From Pomacea canaliculata (taxonomy: Eukaryota; Mollusca; Gastropoda; Architaenioglossa; Ampullariidae): DNA of 64,000 bases. The stretch lies in the NCBI RefSeq assembly GCF_003073045.1, contig NC_037597.1, positions 637,501-701,500 of the forward strand, in the 5' to 3' direction. The position numbers were made by a program, and so were the translations under genes. Each line of letters starts with the position of its first letter. Position 1 is the first letter of the stretch. Below the pieces are notes generated by a model. It had not been told where the DNA came from, searched no databases, and saw only the letters and a program-made list of their open reading frames with translations. Positions 47,901 through 59,138 of this stretch are shown piece after piece.

Positions 47901-48392
47901 TATCTGCCAGGTAGATAAAGGAACTCTTCTGAAAAAACGGAGGCAAGGGGCAGGTAGACAGACGTCGAGGCAGGCGCTGTTTCAGGAATCTTTTTACTCT
48001 GTCATCTACTGTTTCACAAATGATGTGCAAAAGTCCTTTTACTCTGTCATCCACCATTCCGTCTACAGGTGTATGACAGCTCATCTCACACACACACACA
48101 CCTGTCCCTTGCACGGCCACGATTTGGTTTTGACTTATATGTTGTCGAGGGAGTTGCTGTCTGTACATCCCCCACAACCCGTCACTGTGATGGTGACTAG
48201 TTCACCTGCAAGTCGCGCTCTCCCTACACAGTCTCTCTGTACTCACAGGTGTCTGGCCATTTAAAGGTAAATTTTACCTCCAGCTGCTTTCTTAGACAGC
48301 CAGTAGATGGCGCCACTGCCGATGCCGCCGCAGCCCACCACAATGTACTGGAAGTGGCGTCGGTCACCGATCTTCTCCCAGCTGTCGGCCAT
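41998..48392 (-). CDS. PIPOX: Peroxisomal FAD-dependent pipecolate/sarcosine oxidase
   Basis: Nine minus-strand exons join without a frame break: 48278-48392, 46656-46725, 45465-45521, 45066-45197, 43684-43897, 43260-43426, 42985-43171, 42556-42689 and 41998-42163, giving 413 residues against about 390 for the family. The FAD dinucleotide motif VVGCGGIGSG is at residues 18-27 and the acidic end of strand 2 at GLEQF (E44). HGGSQDVSRIIR, QVTYF, FPVW and the DIS.F.I.RPAL ending are family hallmarks. C325 in KTCLYDMTPD matches the cysteine that binds flavin covalently in monomeric sarcosine oxidase. The C-terminus ARL fits peroxisomal targeting signal type 1. The enzyme would oxidise a cyclic or N-methyl amino acid (L-pipecolate, sarcosine) with oxygen, releasing H2O2. 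Exact substrate cannot be read from sequence. ATG at 48392 gives a normal N-terminus. Introns 2, 4, 5, 7 and 8 hold tandem repeats. Confidence 0.93.
42208..42270. repeat. (CA)n microsatellite
   Basis: Interrupted CA repeats with CATG and CGCA variants lie in the last intron of the oxidase gene. Confidence 0.85.
42816..42986 (-). repeat. Two-copy tandem duplication (about 85 bp) including the exon 7 splice donor
   Basis: TTACAATTACGGGTGGTGTC and CTACAATTACGGGTGGTGTC each lead through GTGCTAAGCCGTAAG to CACTGACG. On the minus strand CACTGACG carries the GTCAGT donor of exon 7, so the donor exists twice, once at the true exon edge (42983-42984) and once about 90 bases inside intron 7. Confidence 0.75.
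43555..43595. repeat. (AACC)n microsatellite
   Basis: About ten perfect CCAA units lie in oxidase intron 5. The GGTT reading gives Trp/Gly/Leu/Val runs in minus frames that are not protein. Confidence 0.9.
43954..44530. repeat. 28-31-bp minisatellite in oxidase intron 4
   Basis: The unit is TGTGTACCCTAACTGTAGCC plus CCTGCTCACTA. About 19 units differ by small losses. The contained CCCTAACTGT resembles but is not the telomere motif. Confidence 0.9.
45644..45661. repeat. Three telomere-type CCCTAA units
   Basis: CCCTAA occurs three times in succession at the left border of the 33-bp array. It is short enough to be chance or an interstitial trace. Confidence 0.6.
45664..46291. repeat. 33-bp minisatellite, about 19 units, partly 66-bp dimeric
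   Basis: The unit is CACCATCCAGCCCTGCCCAC plus TAAACACCAGTCA. From about 45990 onward, CCAGCCCTG and CCACCTCTG versions alternate strictly, giving a 66-bp dimer. The array lies in oxidase intron 2. Because 33 is a multiple of three, stop-free frames (CDWCLVGRAGW words) arise on the minus strand and are not genes. Confidence 0.93.
46874..46904. other. Alternating purine-pyrimidine tract (Z-DNA-prone)
   Basis: GCGCGCGCGCGTGTG, then TGTGTGTG and AGCGCGC, form about 30 bases of almost strict alternation in oxidase intron 1. Z-form potential follows from general knowledge of such tracts; function is unknown. Confidence 0.45.
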
Positions 48393-48811
48393 CTTCGTCT
48401 CCTTGTCTGCTGCCTGTGTGAGACCGGCAGGTGTGCTACCAGGTCACAAGTCAGGAGATTTCTAGACTTTGTGGCCGCAGGTAGACTTTGACACATACAG
48501 CGTGTAGATAGTCCCCAGACATCAGGGTACATCCCATGGCGACCTCCTTCCACTAGTCGGGTCATGAACCCTGAGACTACAAGGGGCCGAGACAGGGGCT
48601 TGGAGAAAAGCCTGCCCCGTCAGGTGATGCCTGAGCACATCCTGCTCCACTTTTCTCTCAGTGCTTACCGGGTATCAGCCCACCCTGTGACAGGCACGAC
48701 TACCTTTTGGACAGCAAGACAAGGGGTGGATGGGGGCAATACAAATATTGACAATTTTTATTTGACAAACAACAACTTTAAGCTCACAATATTGATGACT
48801 GTATGGAAATC
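48393..48811. other. Upstream region of the oxidase gene, no further coding signal
   Basis: This would contain the oxidase 5' UTR and promoter. No clear TATA box or additional exon was identified. Confidence 0.3.
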
Positions 48812-49342
48812 TTGTGTGTTTGTTAGTGTGTTTGTGTGTGTGTTAGTGTGTTTGTTAGTGTGTTAGTGTGTGTGTGTGAGAGGTGCTGTGTGTGTTAGTG
48901 TGTTTGTTAGTGTGTTTGTTAGTGTGTTTGTTAGTGTGTTTGTGTGTGTGTTAGTGTGTTTGTTAGTGTGTTAGTGTGTGTGTGTGAGAGGTGCTGTGTG
49001 TGTTAGTGTGTGTGAGGTGGCAGCAGCGTGCTGTGTGTGTTAGTGTGTTAGTGTGTGTGAGAGGTGCTGTGTGTGTTAGTGTGTTAGTGTGTGTGAGAGG
49101 TGCTGTGTGTGTGTTAGTGTGCTAGTGTGTCTGAGGTGGCAGCAGCGTGCTGTGTGTGTTAGTGTGTTAGTGTGTGTGAGAGGTGCTGTGTGTGTTAGTG
49201 TGTTAGTGTGTGTGAGAGGTGCTGTGTGTGTTAGTGTGCTAGTGTGTCTGAGGTGGCAGCAGCGTGCTGTGTGTGTTAGTGTGTTAGTGTGTGTGAGAGG
49301 TGCTGTGTGTGTGTGAGGTGGCAGCAGCGTGCTGTGTGTGTT
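48812..49342. repeat. GT-rich compound minisatellite
   Basis: GTGTGTTAGTGTGTTTGTTA alternates with blocks GAGAGGTGCTGTGTGTGTTA and GAGGTGGCAGCAGCGTGC, repeating about every 36 and 110 bases. Cys/Val-rich plus-strand frames here are repeat by-products. Confidence 0.88.
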
Positions 49343-50220
49343 TTCACCATGACAGTGTGCTGGCTGAAAGCTCGAACGTTCTCTTGCCCACGTGACCAGA
49401 CTGCAGCACGAGTGTCACGTGTCACACACTGGCGTTTGCACGTTTCAGTAACTAGGTCATGCTTCCGTCCGCCAGCTTTGCTCTAGAAAGAGGACACTTG
49501 ACCCGGGCTGCCCTTTCCCAGTGAGCCACACCCTGAACGCTACGGAGCAGTGGGTGCAACAGCAGCGTGATCTGTGCGTGCGTGTCACGGGGTCATGACG
49601 ACATCACATGTGGGTCAGCAAGCGGGTCACGCTGTTGCTGTTAGCTGAGTGCGTGACCTGACTCGCTCCGTAGTCAGACTGCATCTTGTTGCCATGGTAA
49701 TTTCAGTCACGCACCAACAAAGAGGAGGGCGTGTGGAGGTGCGGGTATCAATGGTGACCACGTCTCCGTCCTGACCAGCCTGTGGGCTGCTGAACTCCGG
49801 AGTCTCATGGGGTGCAGCCACGGGGACAACAGCTGTGTCACGAGTTGCCCTCTCCCTGCGCCCACCCTGCACACACGTGTGACGATGAAGGGAATTACTG
49901 GGAGAAAAACCTTTAAAGTACACGTGTAGACAAATTTGACTGTGAAATGTTCGATGTCTGCTATCTCCAAGTTCTGTTGATCATGTCAGTGGTTTTGTTA
50001 AACTTATGTTAGAAAATAGCTTCATCCCTCGCCAGCTGCAAGAGCTTGATCTAGTCTAAAGAAACTAGAAAACAACACGTGATCATGATCTTTTTAGTAC
50101 ACCACCATCAACTACACCTCCTACGGCGTGCACCCCACTCCCCCATGTCAGGTGACAGTACAACCTTTCTTCACGTCCACCAGTCTTTCTTCAGCGTCTA
50201 TATTATTGTAGCAGCAGTCA
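49343..50220. other. No gene recognised
   Basis: No conserved frame was found. On the minus strand at 49735-49775 the words GDVVTIDTRTSTRP resemble part of oxidase exon 7 (GPVVTTDTRTFTP), possibly a relic of a duplicated exon, but the match is too short to call. Confidence 0.3.
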
Positions 50221-50369
50221 CGTGACGGGTACAGCTGTATTGTAAGGCTGCCAGTGTAGTCTCGTGACGGGTACAGCTGTATTGTAAGGCTGCCAGTGTA
50301 GCCTCGTGACGGGTACAGCTGTATTGTAAGGCTGCCAGTGTAGCCTCGTGACGGGTACAGCTGTATTAC
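50221..50369 (+). repeat. 42-bp tandem repeat, about 3.5 units
   Basis: CGTGACGGGTACAGCTGTAT plus TGTAAGGCTGCCAGTGTAGCCT starts at 50221, 50263, 50305 and 50347 with almost no variation. It is unrelated to the 42-bp unit at 32487. Confidence 0.92.
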
Positions 50370-50937
50370 CTGTCAAGGGAAGGCAAGATCACACGAGGTG
50401 ACGTCTGTCACACGTCCTGCTGTTAGCTCGAGTGTACACATGCACACAGGTATGCACAGGGTTACACACGTCTGCTGACAATAGAGGTAGAAACTAGTGT
50501 AGAGAGAACTCGCACGGTATCATGGGTAGAGTAAGGGGGTGGGGTGTTTTCTGTCTAGCTAGGCGACATAGTCTGGTGACTAACAGCGTTGACAAATGTA
50601 CAGTTAGTGTTATTATTTTTTTACTATGATCATATTAGTGCCCTCTCCCACCCTCCTCGCATACCCTGGGTACATACAGCAACTTACGTTTGAAGTGAAC
50701 TGCTGACTCACGTCCTGTCATCCCGCAAGTCTCAGTCCCACCACCTCCGTACTGGTGATCGCACGACCTGTGACGAGGTGCACGTGTGTGTTGTCCATGT
50801 GTACAGACGTGTGTACGTGTCAAGCAGTGGTATAGTCACCTAAAAAAAAAAAATGTTTAAACGTTGCTTTGTTGTTCAGACTCGGCGCTGGGGGTGGTGG
50901 TGGTGGCGGGTGGTGCGGAGCCTTTGGAAGCCGGCAC

Positions 50938-53900
50938 TAGGTGCATACATTAGGTACATACATTATGTACACACACTATGTACAAACATTATGTACATAA
51001 ACTAGGTACATACACTATATACACTAGGTAATACATTATGTACATACACTGTGTACATACTCTAGGTACATACACTAGGTACATACACTAGGTAATACAT
51101 TATGTACATACACTGTGTACATACTCTAAGTACATACACTGTGTACATACTCTAGGTACATACACTGTGTACATACTACTAGGTACATACACATAACTGT
51201 GTACATACTCTATGTACATACACTGTGTACATCACTGTGTGTCTAGGTAATACACTGTGTACACTGTGTACATACTCTAGGTACACTGTGTACATACTGT
51301 GGTACAATACACGTTAACACTGTAATCTATGTACTACATACATACTGTGTACATACTCTACGGGTACATACACTGTGTACATACTCTAGGTACATACTCG
51401 TACACTGTGTACATACTCTAGGTACATATACTGTGTAACAATACTGAAATGTACATACAACTGTGTACATACTCTAGGTACATACACTGTGTACACACTC
51501 TAGATACATACACTCTGTAATACTCTAGGTACATATACTGTGTACATACACTATGTACATACTCTAGGTACATATACTGTGTACATACACTGTGTACATA
51601 CTCTAAGTACATACACTATGTACATACTCTAAGTACATACACTGTGTACATACTCTAGGTACATATACTGTGTACATACACTATGTACATACTCTAGGTA
51701 CGTACACTGTGTACATACTCTAGGTACATACACTTGTTATACTCTAGGTACATATACTGTGTGTACATACACTGTGTACATACTCTAGGTACATACCTGT
51801 GTACAAACTCTAGATACATACACTAGTGTACATACTCTAGGTACATATACTGTGTACATACACGCTCTAGTACATATACTGTGTACATACACTGTGTACA
51901 TACTCTAGGTACATTATCTGTGACAACTGTGTACTCTAGTACATACACAAGTGTACATACAACAACCTAGTACATATCTGTGTACATTACTACACTGGTG
52001 GTACATACACTAACTCTAGGTGTACATACACTGTACATGTACCATACTCCTAGTACATACACTGTGTACACTACTAGGTACATACACTGTGTACATACTA
52101 CTAGTACATATCACTGTGATACTTACATACTACGTGTACACTACTCCCTAGTACATACACCCTGTGTATACTCTTAGGATACATACACTTTGTGTACATA
52201 TAGTACATACACTACCGTGTGTACATACATAACATGTACATATTACATACTTAGGTACTAGGTACATACACTGTGTACATACCTCTAAGGTACATACATC
52301 TATGTACATACTCTAGGTACGTACACTGTGTAGTACATACTCTAGGTAACTACACTGTGTACATACTGCTAGGTACATACTGTGTCATACAAAAAAAAAT
52401 AATCTAGGTAATACACTGTGTACATACTCTAAGGACATACACTGTGTACATACTCTAGGTACATATACTGTGTACATACTCTAGGTACATACACTGTGTA
52501 TCATATACACTCTATAGGTAACATCAGGGTACACTGGTTACATGTACATACTCTAGGTACATATACTAGGTGTACAACTCTAGGTACATCTAATACTGGT
52601 ACACTATAATACTCTAGGTACAGCGGTACACGTGTGTACATACTCATATAGTACATATACTGTACATACACTGTGTACATACTCTAGTACATATACTGTG
52701 TACATACTATGTCTAGGTACTACACTGTGTACATACTCTAGGTACATACACTGTGTACATACTTCTACTGTGTGGATGATACTCATACATCACTGTGTAT
52801 ACATACTCTAGGTACATACACTGTGTACATAGCTCTAGTACACTGTGTAACACTGTCACCTGTACCTTCGTAATACTGGCTAGGTACATATCACTGTGTA
52901 CAACACTGTGTACATACTAGCTAGGTACAGTACCTTGTGCTAATACACTGTGTACATACTCTATTACGTACGATAGTACGGTTGGTCACTGTACTACTAG
53001 GTACATACCTCTTACCTGCGTACATATAACTGTGTAAATACATATATACACGTGTACATACTCTAGGTACATACAGCCTGTGTACATTACCTAAGTACAT
53101 ACACTCATACTGTACGTACATTACTGTGTACAGCTGTGTACATACTAGTACATACTCTAAGTACATACACTGTGTACATTACTCTAGGGTACATACACTG
53201 TGTACATACTCTAGTACACTATATGTACATACTCTAGTACACTTGTATACTACTCTAGGTACTACACTGTCTAATACATGTGTACAGTAGCGTGTACATA
53301 CTCATACTGTGTCTACTCTAGGTACATATAACTGTTGTACATTACATCTAGTACATACACTGTGTACATACTCTAGGTAAGTATAATAATAACTAGGTAC
53401 ATCTATACAGTAACGTACACACTCTAGCTACTCAGTACATACACTGTGTACATACTCTAGGACATACACTGTGTACATACTCTATGTACATATGTGTACC
53501 CTAGGTACATTACACTGTGTAATAGGCTCTAGGTACATACTACTATACTAGTGTACATACACTGTGTACACTTGACTACCACTAGGTACATCGTACATAC
53601 TCTATGTACTGTAGGTACATACTGTGTACATACTCTAGCCTGTACATATATACACTGTGTACATACTGCACGTACACTATGTACATACTCTAGATACATA
53701 CACGCTACATTTACTCGAGGTACATATACTGGTGTACATCTACGGTACATACACTCTGTACAACTTGTACATACTGTGCTCTACTGTAATACTCTAGGTA
53801 CATATACTGTGTATAGATAACTATCTAGGTACATATACTGTGTACACGGACTCTATATAATACACTATGTATACTCTTGAGGTGTGTACATACTCTATGT

Positions 53901-56328
53901 ACGTACTCTAGGTACTCTGTGTCAACACTGTGTACATACTCTAGGTACATACACTGTGTTAATACTCTAGGTACTACACTGGTACATACTCTAGGTACAT
54001 ATGTGTACATACACTATGTGTAACTCTAGGTACATACATACTGTGTACATACACTAAGTACAACAATACTCTAGGTACATATACACTGTGTACATACTCG
54101 TACATACAGTACTAACATGCCATACCTACTGTGGTACATACACTGTTACAACTGTATACTAGACATACCTGTGAGGTACATATAACACTCTAGGTATACA
54201 TACTATGTACATACTCTACAGTACATACTGTGTACATACTCTAGGTACATACTCTACACATGTGTACATACTCTAGGTACATATATCTAGGGTATACAGA
54301 CTGTGTAATACTCTAGTACATAGACTGTGTACATACACTATGTACATACTCTGTAATGTACATAACTCTAGGTCATCCTGTACTACAGGTACATACACTG
54401 TGTACATACTCTAACACATATCACCTGTGTACATACTGCTAGGTACATAATACTGTTGTTGTCATACATGTCAACACATATGTACATGACTGCATAGTAC
54501 ACACTCTGTACATACCTGCTAGGTACATACTCTCTACGGTACACCTACACTGTGTACATACTCTATGTACATACACTGTGTACATAACTCTAGGTATACT
54601 GTGTACATACTCAGGTGGTACGATATACACGTGTACAATACACTAGGTACATAATAAACACTGTGTACATACTGCTCTATTCTAGGTATACTGTGTATAT
54701 ACTGTGTACAACTCTGTAACATACTCTGTGTACATACTGTTATACTCAGTAGGTACATATACACTGTGTACATACTCTAAGGTGTACATACTATACGGTG
54801 CACATTATCTACAAGTTCCTCGTTGTGTCATATACATACTCTAGTATACCTGTGTAATACTCTAGCGGTACATACACTGGTGTATACACCCAACTCTAGG
54901 TACAATCACTGTGTACATACTCTAGGTACATACATACTGGCCTAGGTACTATTACTCTCGGTAATACACTGTGTACATACTTGCTAGTACATACTGTGTA
55001 CATTACACACTATACCTGTGTACATACTCTACAGGTACAGGTACAGGAACTGTACATACACTTGTACGCAGTACTCACACTCGTAGGTACTACTGTGTAA
55101 CTTATGGCAGTGGTTCATGGTAACTATGTCACAAACTACTCTAGGTAATATACTGTGTACATACACTATGTACATAACACTCTACTGCACGTGTGTACAT
55201 CACTCTACAACAACTGTTGTACTCATACACAAAAAAACAACAAAACGCTAGTGGGCTCGGTGTGACATGTTCTCTACGGACATGTGTACATACTCTAGGT
55301 AACATACACTGTGTAATACTACTCTAGGTACGATACACTGTGTATACTGGTACATCTTTTTCTAGGGTACATATACTGTGTACATACAACATACATTACT
55401 GTAACTATGTAGATACTCTATTACATACACTGATTACATACTCACTAGGTGTACACCCTACGTTAGGTACATACCATCTGTAAATACTCTGTACATACTC
55501 TCAAGATAGCATATACACTGTGTACATACTCTAGGTACATATTACACTAGGTAAAATATATATGTGTACATACTTTACATACCTGTTCATACTCTAGGTA
55601 CTGAGTACACTGTGTACTATAGGTACTGGTGTCATACCTAACATACTACACTATACATAATCTCTAGGTACATACATATGTACATACTCCACTTATGTAC
55701 TTATAGGTACAATACACTGTGTACATGTGTATACTACCTACGGGTACTGTGTCATACTGTGTCATACTAGTAATATCGACTTGTATATTCTACATAACTA
55801 GGTGTAACTTATGTCATACATGTGTTACTCTAGGTACATATACTGTGTACGAAAATACCTAAAGGTTACATTACTCTAACATACACCTGTGTACAATACT
55901 AGGTTAGGTAATCACATATACTGTGTACATAGGCTACATTAGGCTGTACAATACACTGTGTACATACTTAGGGTGCTAGGTATATACTTTTTACATACTG
56001 TACATATGTACACTATGTACTCTAGGTACAACATAGGTACATACATACACGTTGTGTAATACTCTATGTACATTCACTGGTACTAGTTAAATTACTGTGT
56101 ATTCTGTACATACTTAGGTACATACACTGTGTAACATACTGTAGTACATACATTACTGTACATACTTGTGTTACTGGTACATATACTGTGTACAATACAC
56201 ACTGTGTACATACTACACTAGGGTACTCATTATGTAATCTAGTACATTATACTTTTACTTACCACTATGTACATACTAGGTATACCACGTGTACCATATA
56301 CATACTGTGTACATACTGTTGTACATGG
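50938..56328. repeat. 26-bp minisatellite array, about 5.4 kb
   Basis: The core unit is ACTGTGTACATACTCTAGGT plus ACATAC. Units are near-regular to about 51900, then increasingly disturbed by one- to three-base gains and losses, with one foreign patch near 55226-55275. Each unit has the palindromic word TGTACA and two GTACATA words. Frames such as 51418-51612 are repeat by-products. Confidence 0.93.
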
Positions 56329-56786
56329 TCGCCGACTGGATTACAAACTACGGTCTCATGCCCGACGTGTGCACTTGTTAGCTGACGGGGCCCTATCAGG
56401 AGGTCGCCCTCCTCCTATCGATGGTTCTGATGATGTCAGCAAAGAGTCCCCCCCCACACCACAAACCATCCCTCCACATTGCCCCACCCACACCACCACC
56501 AGAAGCGAGCGTGGTAACTGCACATTAGTGTGTGTGTGTGAGACATCGCTCCCTTGGCACACCTCGCTCTTGGAGGGAGACAAAGAAAGCAAGCAGTCAC
56601 GTGACTGAGGTCTGGCGCGTGGTAGGTCGTCCATCTTGGCCGCCTGCCTGCGTCTGTTGACTCTGTGCATGTTTTGTCCACGCCTCTATCGACCTCAGAG
56701 GTATGGACCTTTTCGTAAGGAGATGCGCGGAAAGAGATGCGCAGAAACGAGAAACCAATGCTACTTCCTGTTTACACTTCGCTACC
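56329..56786. promoter_or_regulatory. GC-richer flank upstream of the SWIM gene, possible promoter
   Basis: After the array, base composition becomes GC-richer with CpG-containing words (GGTCGCCGACTGG, GTCTGGCGCGTGG, GATGCGCGG twice). No exon was identified. Its position just before a translation start is the only evidence for a promoter. Confidence 0.3.
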
Positions 56787-58072
56787 ATGGCCGAGTCGTT
56801 TACCCCATCTGTGTCCTGTCGAAATATGCAATGCGTACCCGATATTTCGTTCAGAGACATTGAGAAATTTAGTTCTGCAGAAGCTCGTCAAAAACGCAAT
56901 CATGAGCGTGGATACCAATTATTAGTCGCCGAGAAATATATATTCAACGTTGGGGTAAGCAGACACTTTGCAGAGTGAATGTGCAATTGTGATTCCACGC
57001 TTTTTGTCTGAATGTGCCACTGAACTATGTCAGTCTCGTAAATATATATTGCAAAAAATTAAATATATTCTTGACATCAGAAATATATTAAACATATACT
57101 GAAGTAGTTTGATGAGAGAAAGTTAATTTTAAGTAGTGGAAGTCGAAACGTGCATTGTTTACATTTGCGGTAAACTGACGTCTATCCAGGGCTTTTTTTT
57201 AAAAAAAAACAAAAACTTGTTTACTGTGTTTTTATATAAGGTATCTTTTATCATTTGTGTCTGGTCTGTGATGCTTTTTCTGTTTTTTTTTTTTTCTGAC
57301 AAGGACTTATCCGATTTTAAAAAAAAAAAAAAAGTACAGTTGCCCGAATCCCCAAAACGATGGTTGTCAAGCAGCTTCTCGATTGCTAACAGATCATACA
57401 CGAAAACTGGAATTCCACTCACACTTGAAGTTAGTGACGGGTGAAAATTTTCTTCTCCTAAAATAATTGTTAAAAGGGCATAGTGAAACATAATTTCACA
57501 GGGAGGGAGAGAGAGAGTGAAAAATAACTTTCTTTTCGCTAATGCAAAATTTCTGAAATTTCTATGATAATGTTTCATCAAAGAAAGCACTGTTAAATTG
57601 AAATTGTTTTATTGTGATTGTCAGGTTTCAGTCAGTGCCACAAAAGCAATCTCTGATGGATGCTGCACATGTGCTAATGGCCAGAGTGGGCACTGTGGAC
57701 ATATTGTGGGCTTGCTGTACCAGCTTGCTCATTTTAAGATAACAGGAACAAACTAAATTCCTGAGGTCATCTTGACAATGAAGAGGGATGATCTGAGACT
57801 ATTTTTAGGTGAAATATTTTTTGTCAGTGTTTCTTATATTAAAATAATAGAAAATTTAGAAAAAAAATTTGCCAGCAGGTATTACTTGTTTGCTGTGTAA
57901 TATTCATTCATCTACATCAGTTTCTCATTTGCAGGATGCTGCAAAAAACATCACTGCCCAGACATGGCACATCTCAGAGGAGAAAAGATAAGAGGGGAGG
58001 CAGTGGATGAAATCAAAATCCACAGCTTTAAGTCTGACAAGAAGTCAGACCATAGTATTGCAATACATACAG
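56787..58072 (+). pseudogene. SWIM-type zinc finger protein, disabled gene (partial)
   Basis: Three blocks fit together: 56787-56954 (ATG...EKYIFNVG, donor GTAAGC), 57625-57765 and 57935-58072. Block 2 carries CTCANGQSGHCGH, a CxC-x7-CxH SWIM finger, followed by IVGLLYQLAHFKITG. Block 3 has NITAQTWHI and, one base out of frame, RGEKIRGEAVDEIK. This order is typical of invertebrate SWIM proteins that often continue into a YqaJ-like nuclease domain, which is not seen here. Defects are an in-frame TAA at 57754-57756, a weak GTCATC donor at the end of block 2, and a one-base frameshift near 57985. Either the gene is dead, or this part of the assembly has base errors as in AP2S1. SWIM fingers bind DNA or proteins, and such genes are often linked to mobile DNA. 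Confidence 0.75.
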
Positions 58073-59138
58073 GTACATCTATTGTGTTCAGAGTTTCCAT
58101 CTGCCCTTTGTCTTGTTGAGAGTTTAAAAGCTGCCACAGATAGTAAGTTCCTGTTGTTTGATTAAGAATTTTATTTCTTGTGTTGTACAAGATCTGCATA
58201 ACGAGAACTTTATGCTTTAACAAAAGAGACAGTCAACATTTATACTTGACAAGAGCATACAAAAGATAAATTTCATTATTTGTTTATTCTGTAAGAAATG
58301 ATTCCAAATTTTTTGCATTCGGAGTATAATGAGCAATAATTTAGCATGCATTATATATATATATACACACACATCTATGTTGTCATAAATGATACACACA
58401 CATCTATGTAGTCATACATGATAATTACTCTTGCTCATCATATAATAATTAATAGCCTCTGTTGCAGGCTCTGCGTCTGCTGTTGCAGTCTCTTGTGTCC
58501 ACGTTTTCACTGATGAAAAGGAAAAACATTTTACCACATGAAATGACTAATTTTGCACAATTCACTTAGCAATATTTGACAGGGGTGAACCTGCAGTAAT
58601 TTCTGCAATCAGATGAACAGAAGTGAACCTACTGAATTCAGTAAGTGACAGATCACTTGCAAGATATTTTGATATACTGATTTTTTTTTTCGTCTCATGA
58701 ATACACTAGGAATGGGAGTGTTTTGTGTTTTTAGCGATTTGAGTTGTGAGTTGTAAACTGAAAATATTTCTTGAGACTTTCTAATAGTCAAAGTGTCTGA
58801 AGAAGGATGACACAATTTCTATTGTTATAATGTGTTAATATTATTACATATTTTTTTCACAGTGATGATATTAAATGTGATTTATAAAAGCACTTTGCAT
58901 TTATCTTTGTATTTCTATGTGTGATTTGGACAGCAATCTCCATGCACATCTGAACTGATCAATACTTTTTTCTTTAAAATACACATTCTCATCTTGTGTA
59001 AAGCAAACAGGTAGTTCACAATAAATGAGATTAAAAGACAAAACAATTCAGACGGTTGCATACCAATTTTAAAAAACATAGAATGCAATATCCTTATACA
59101 GAAAAATGATTAAGTAATACAATGCAACAAAAGTTTAC
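58073..59138. other. AT-rich interval between the convergent SWIM and THAP genes
   Basis: A possible third THAP exon lies on the minus strand ending at 58509, after a TTTTCATCAG acceptor-like sequence, with an open frame of about 20-30 codons. It has no family signature. Otherwise only AT-rich sequence with TA and CACA runs is visible. Confidence 0.3.

Noticed and set aside
48830..49486. Cys/Val-rich plus-strand ORFs
   Set aside because: Translation of GTGTGT-rich compound repeat without any non-repeat domain.
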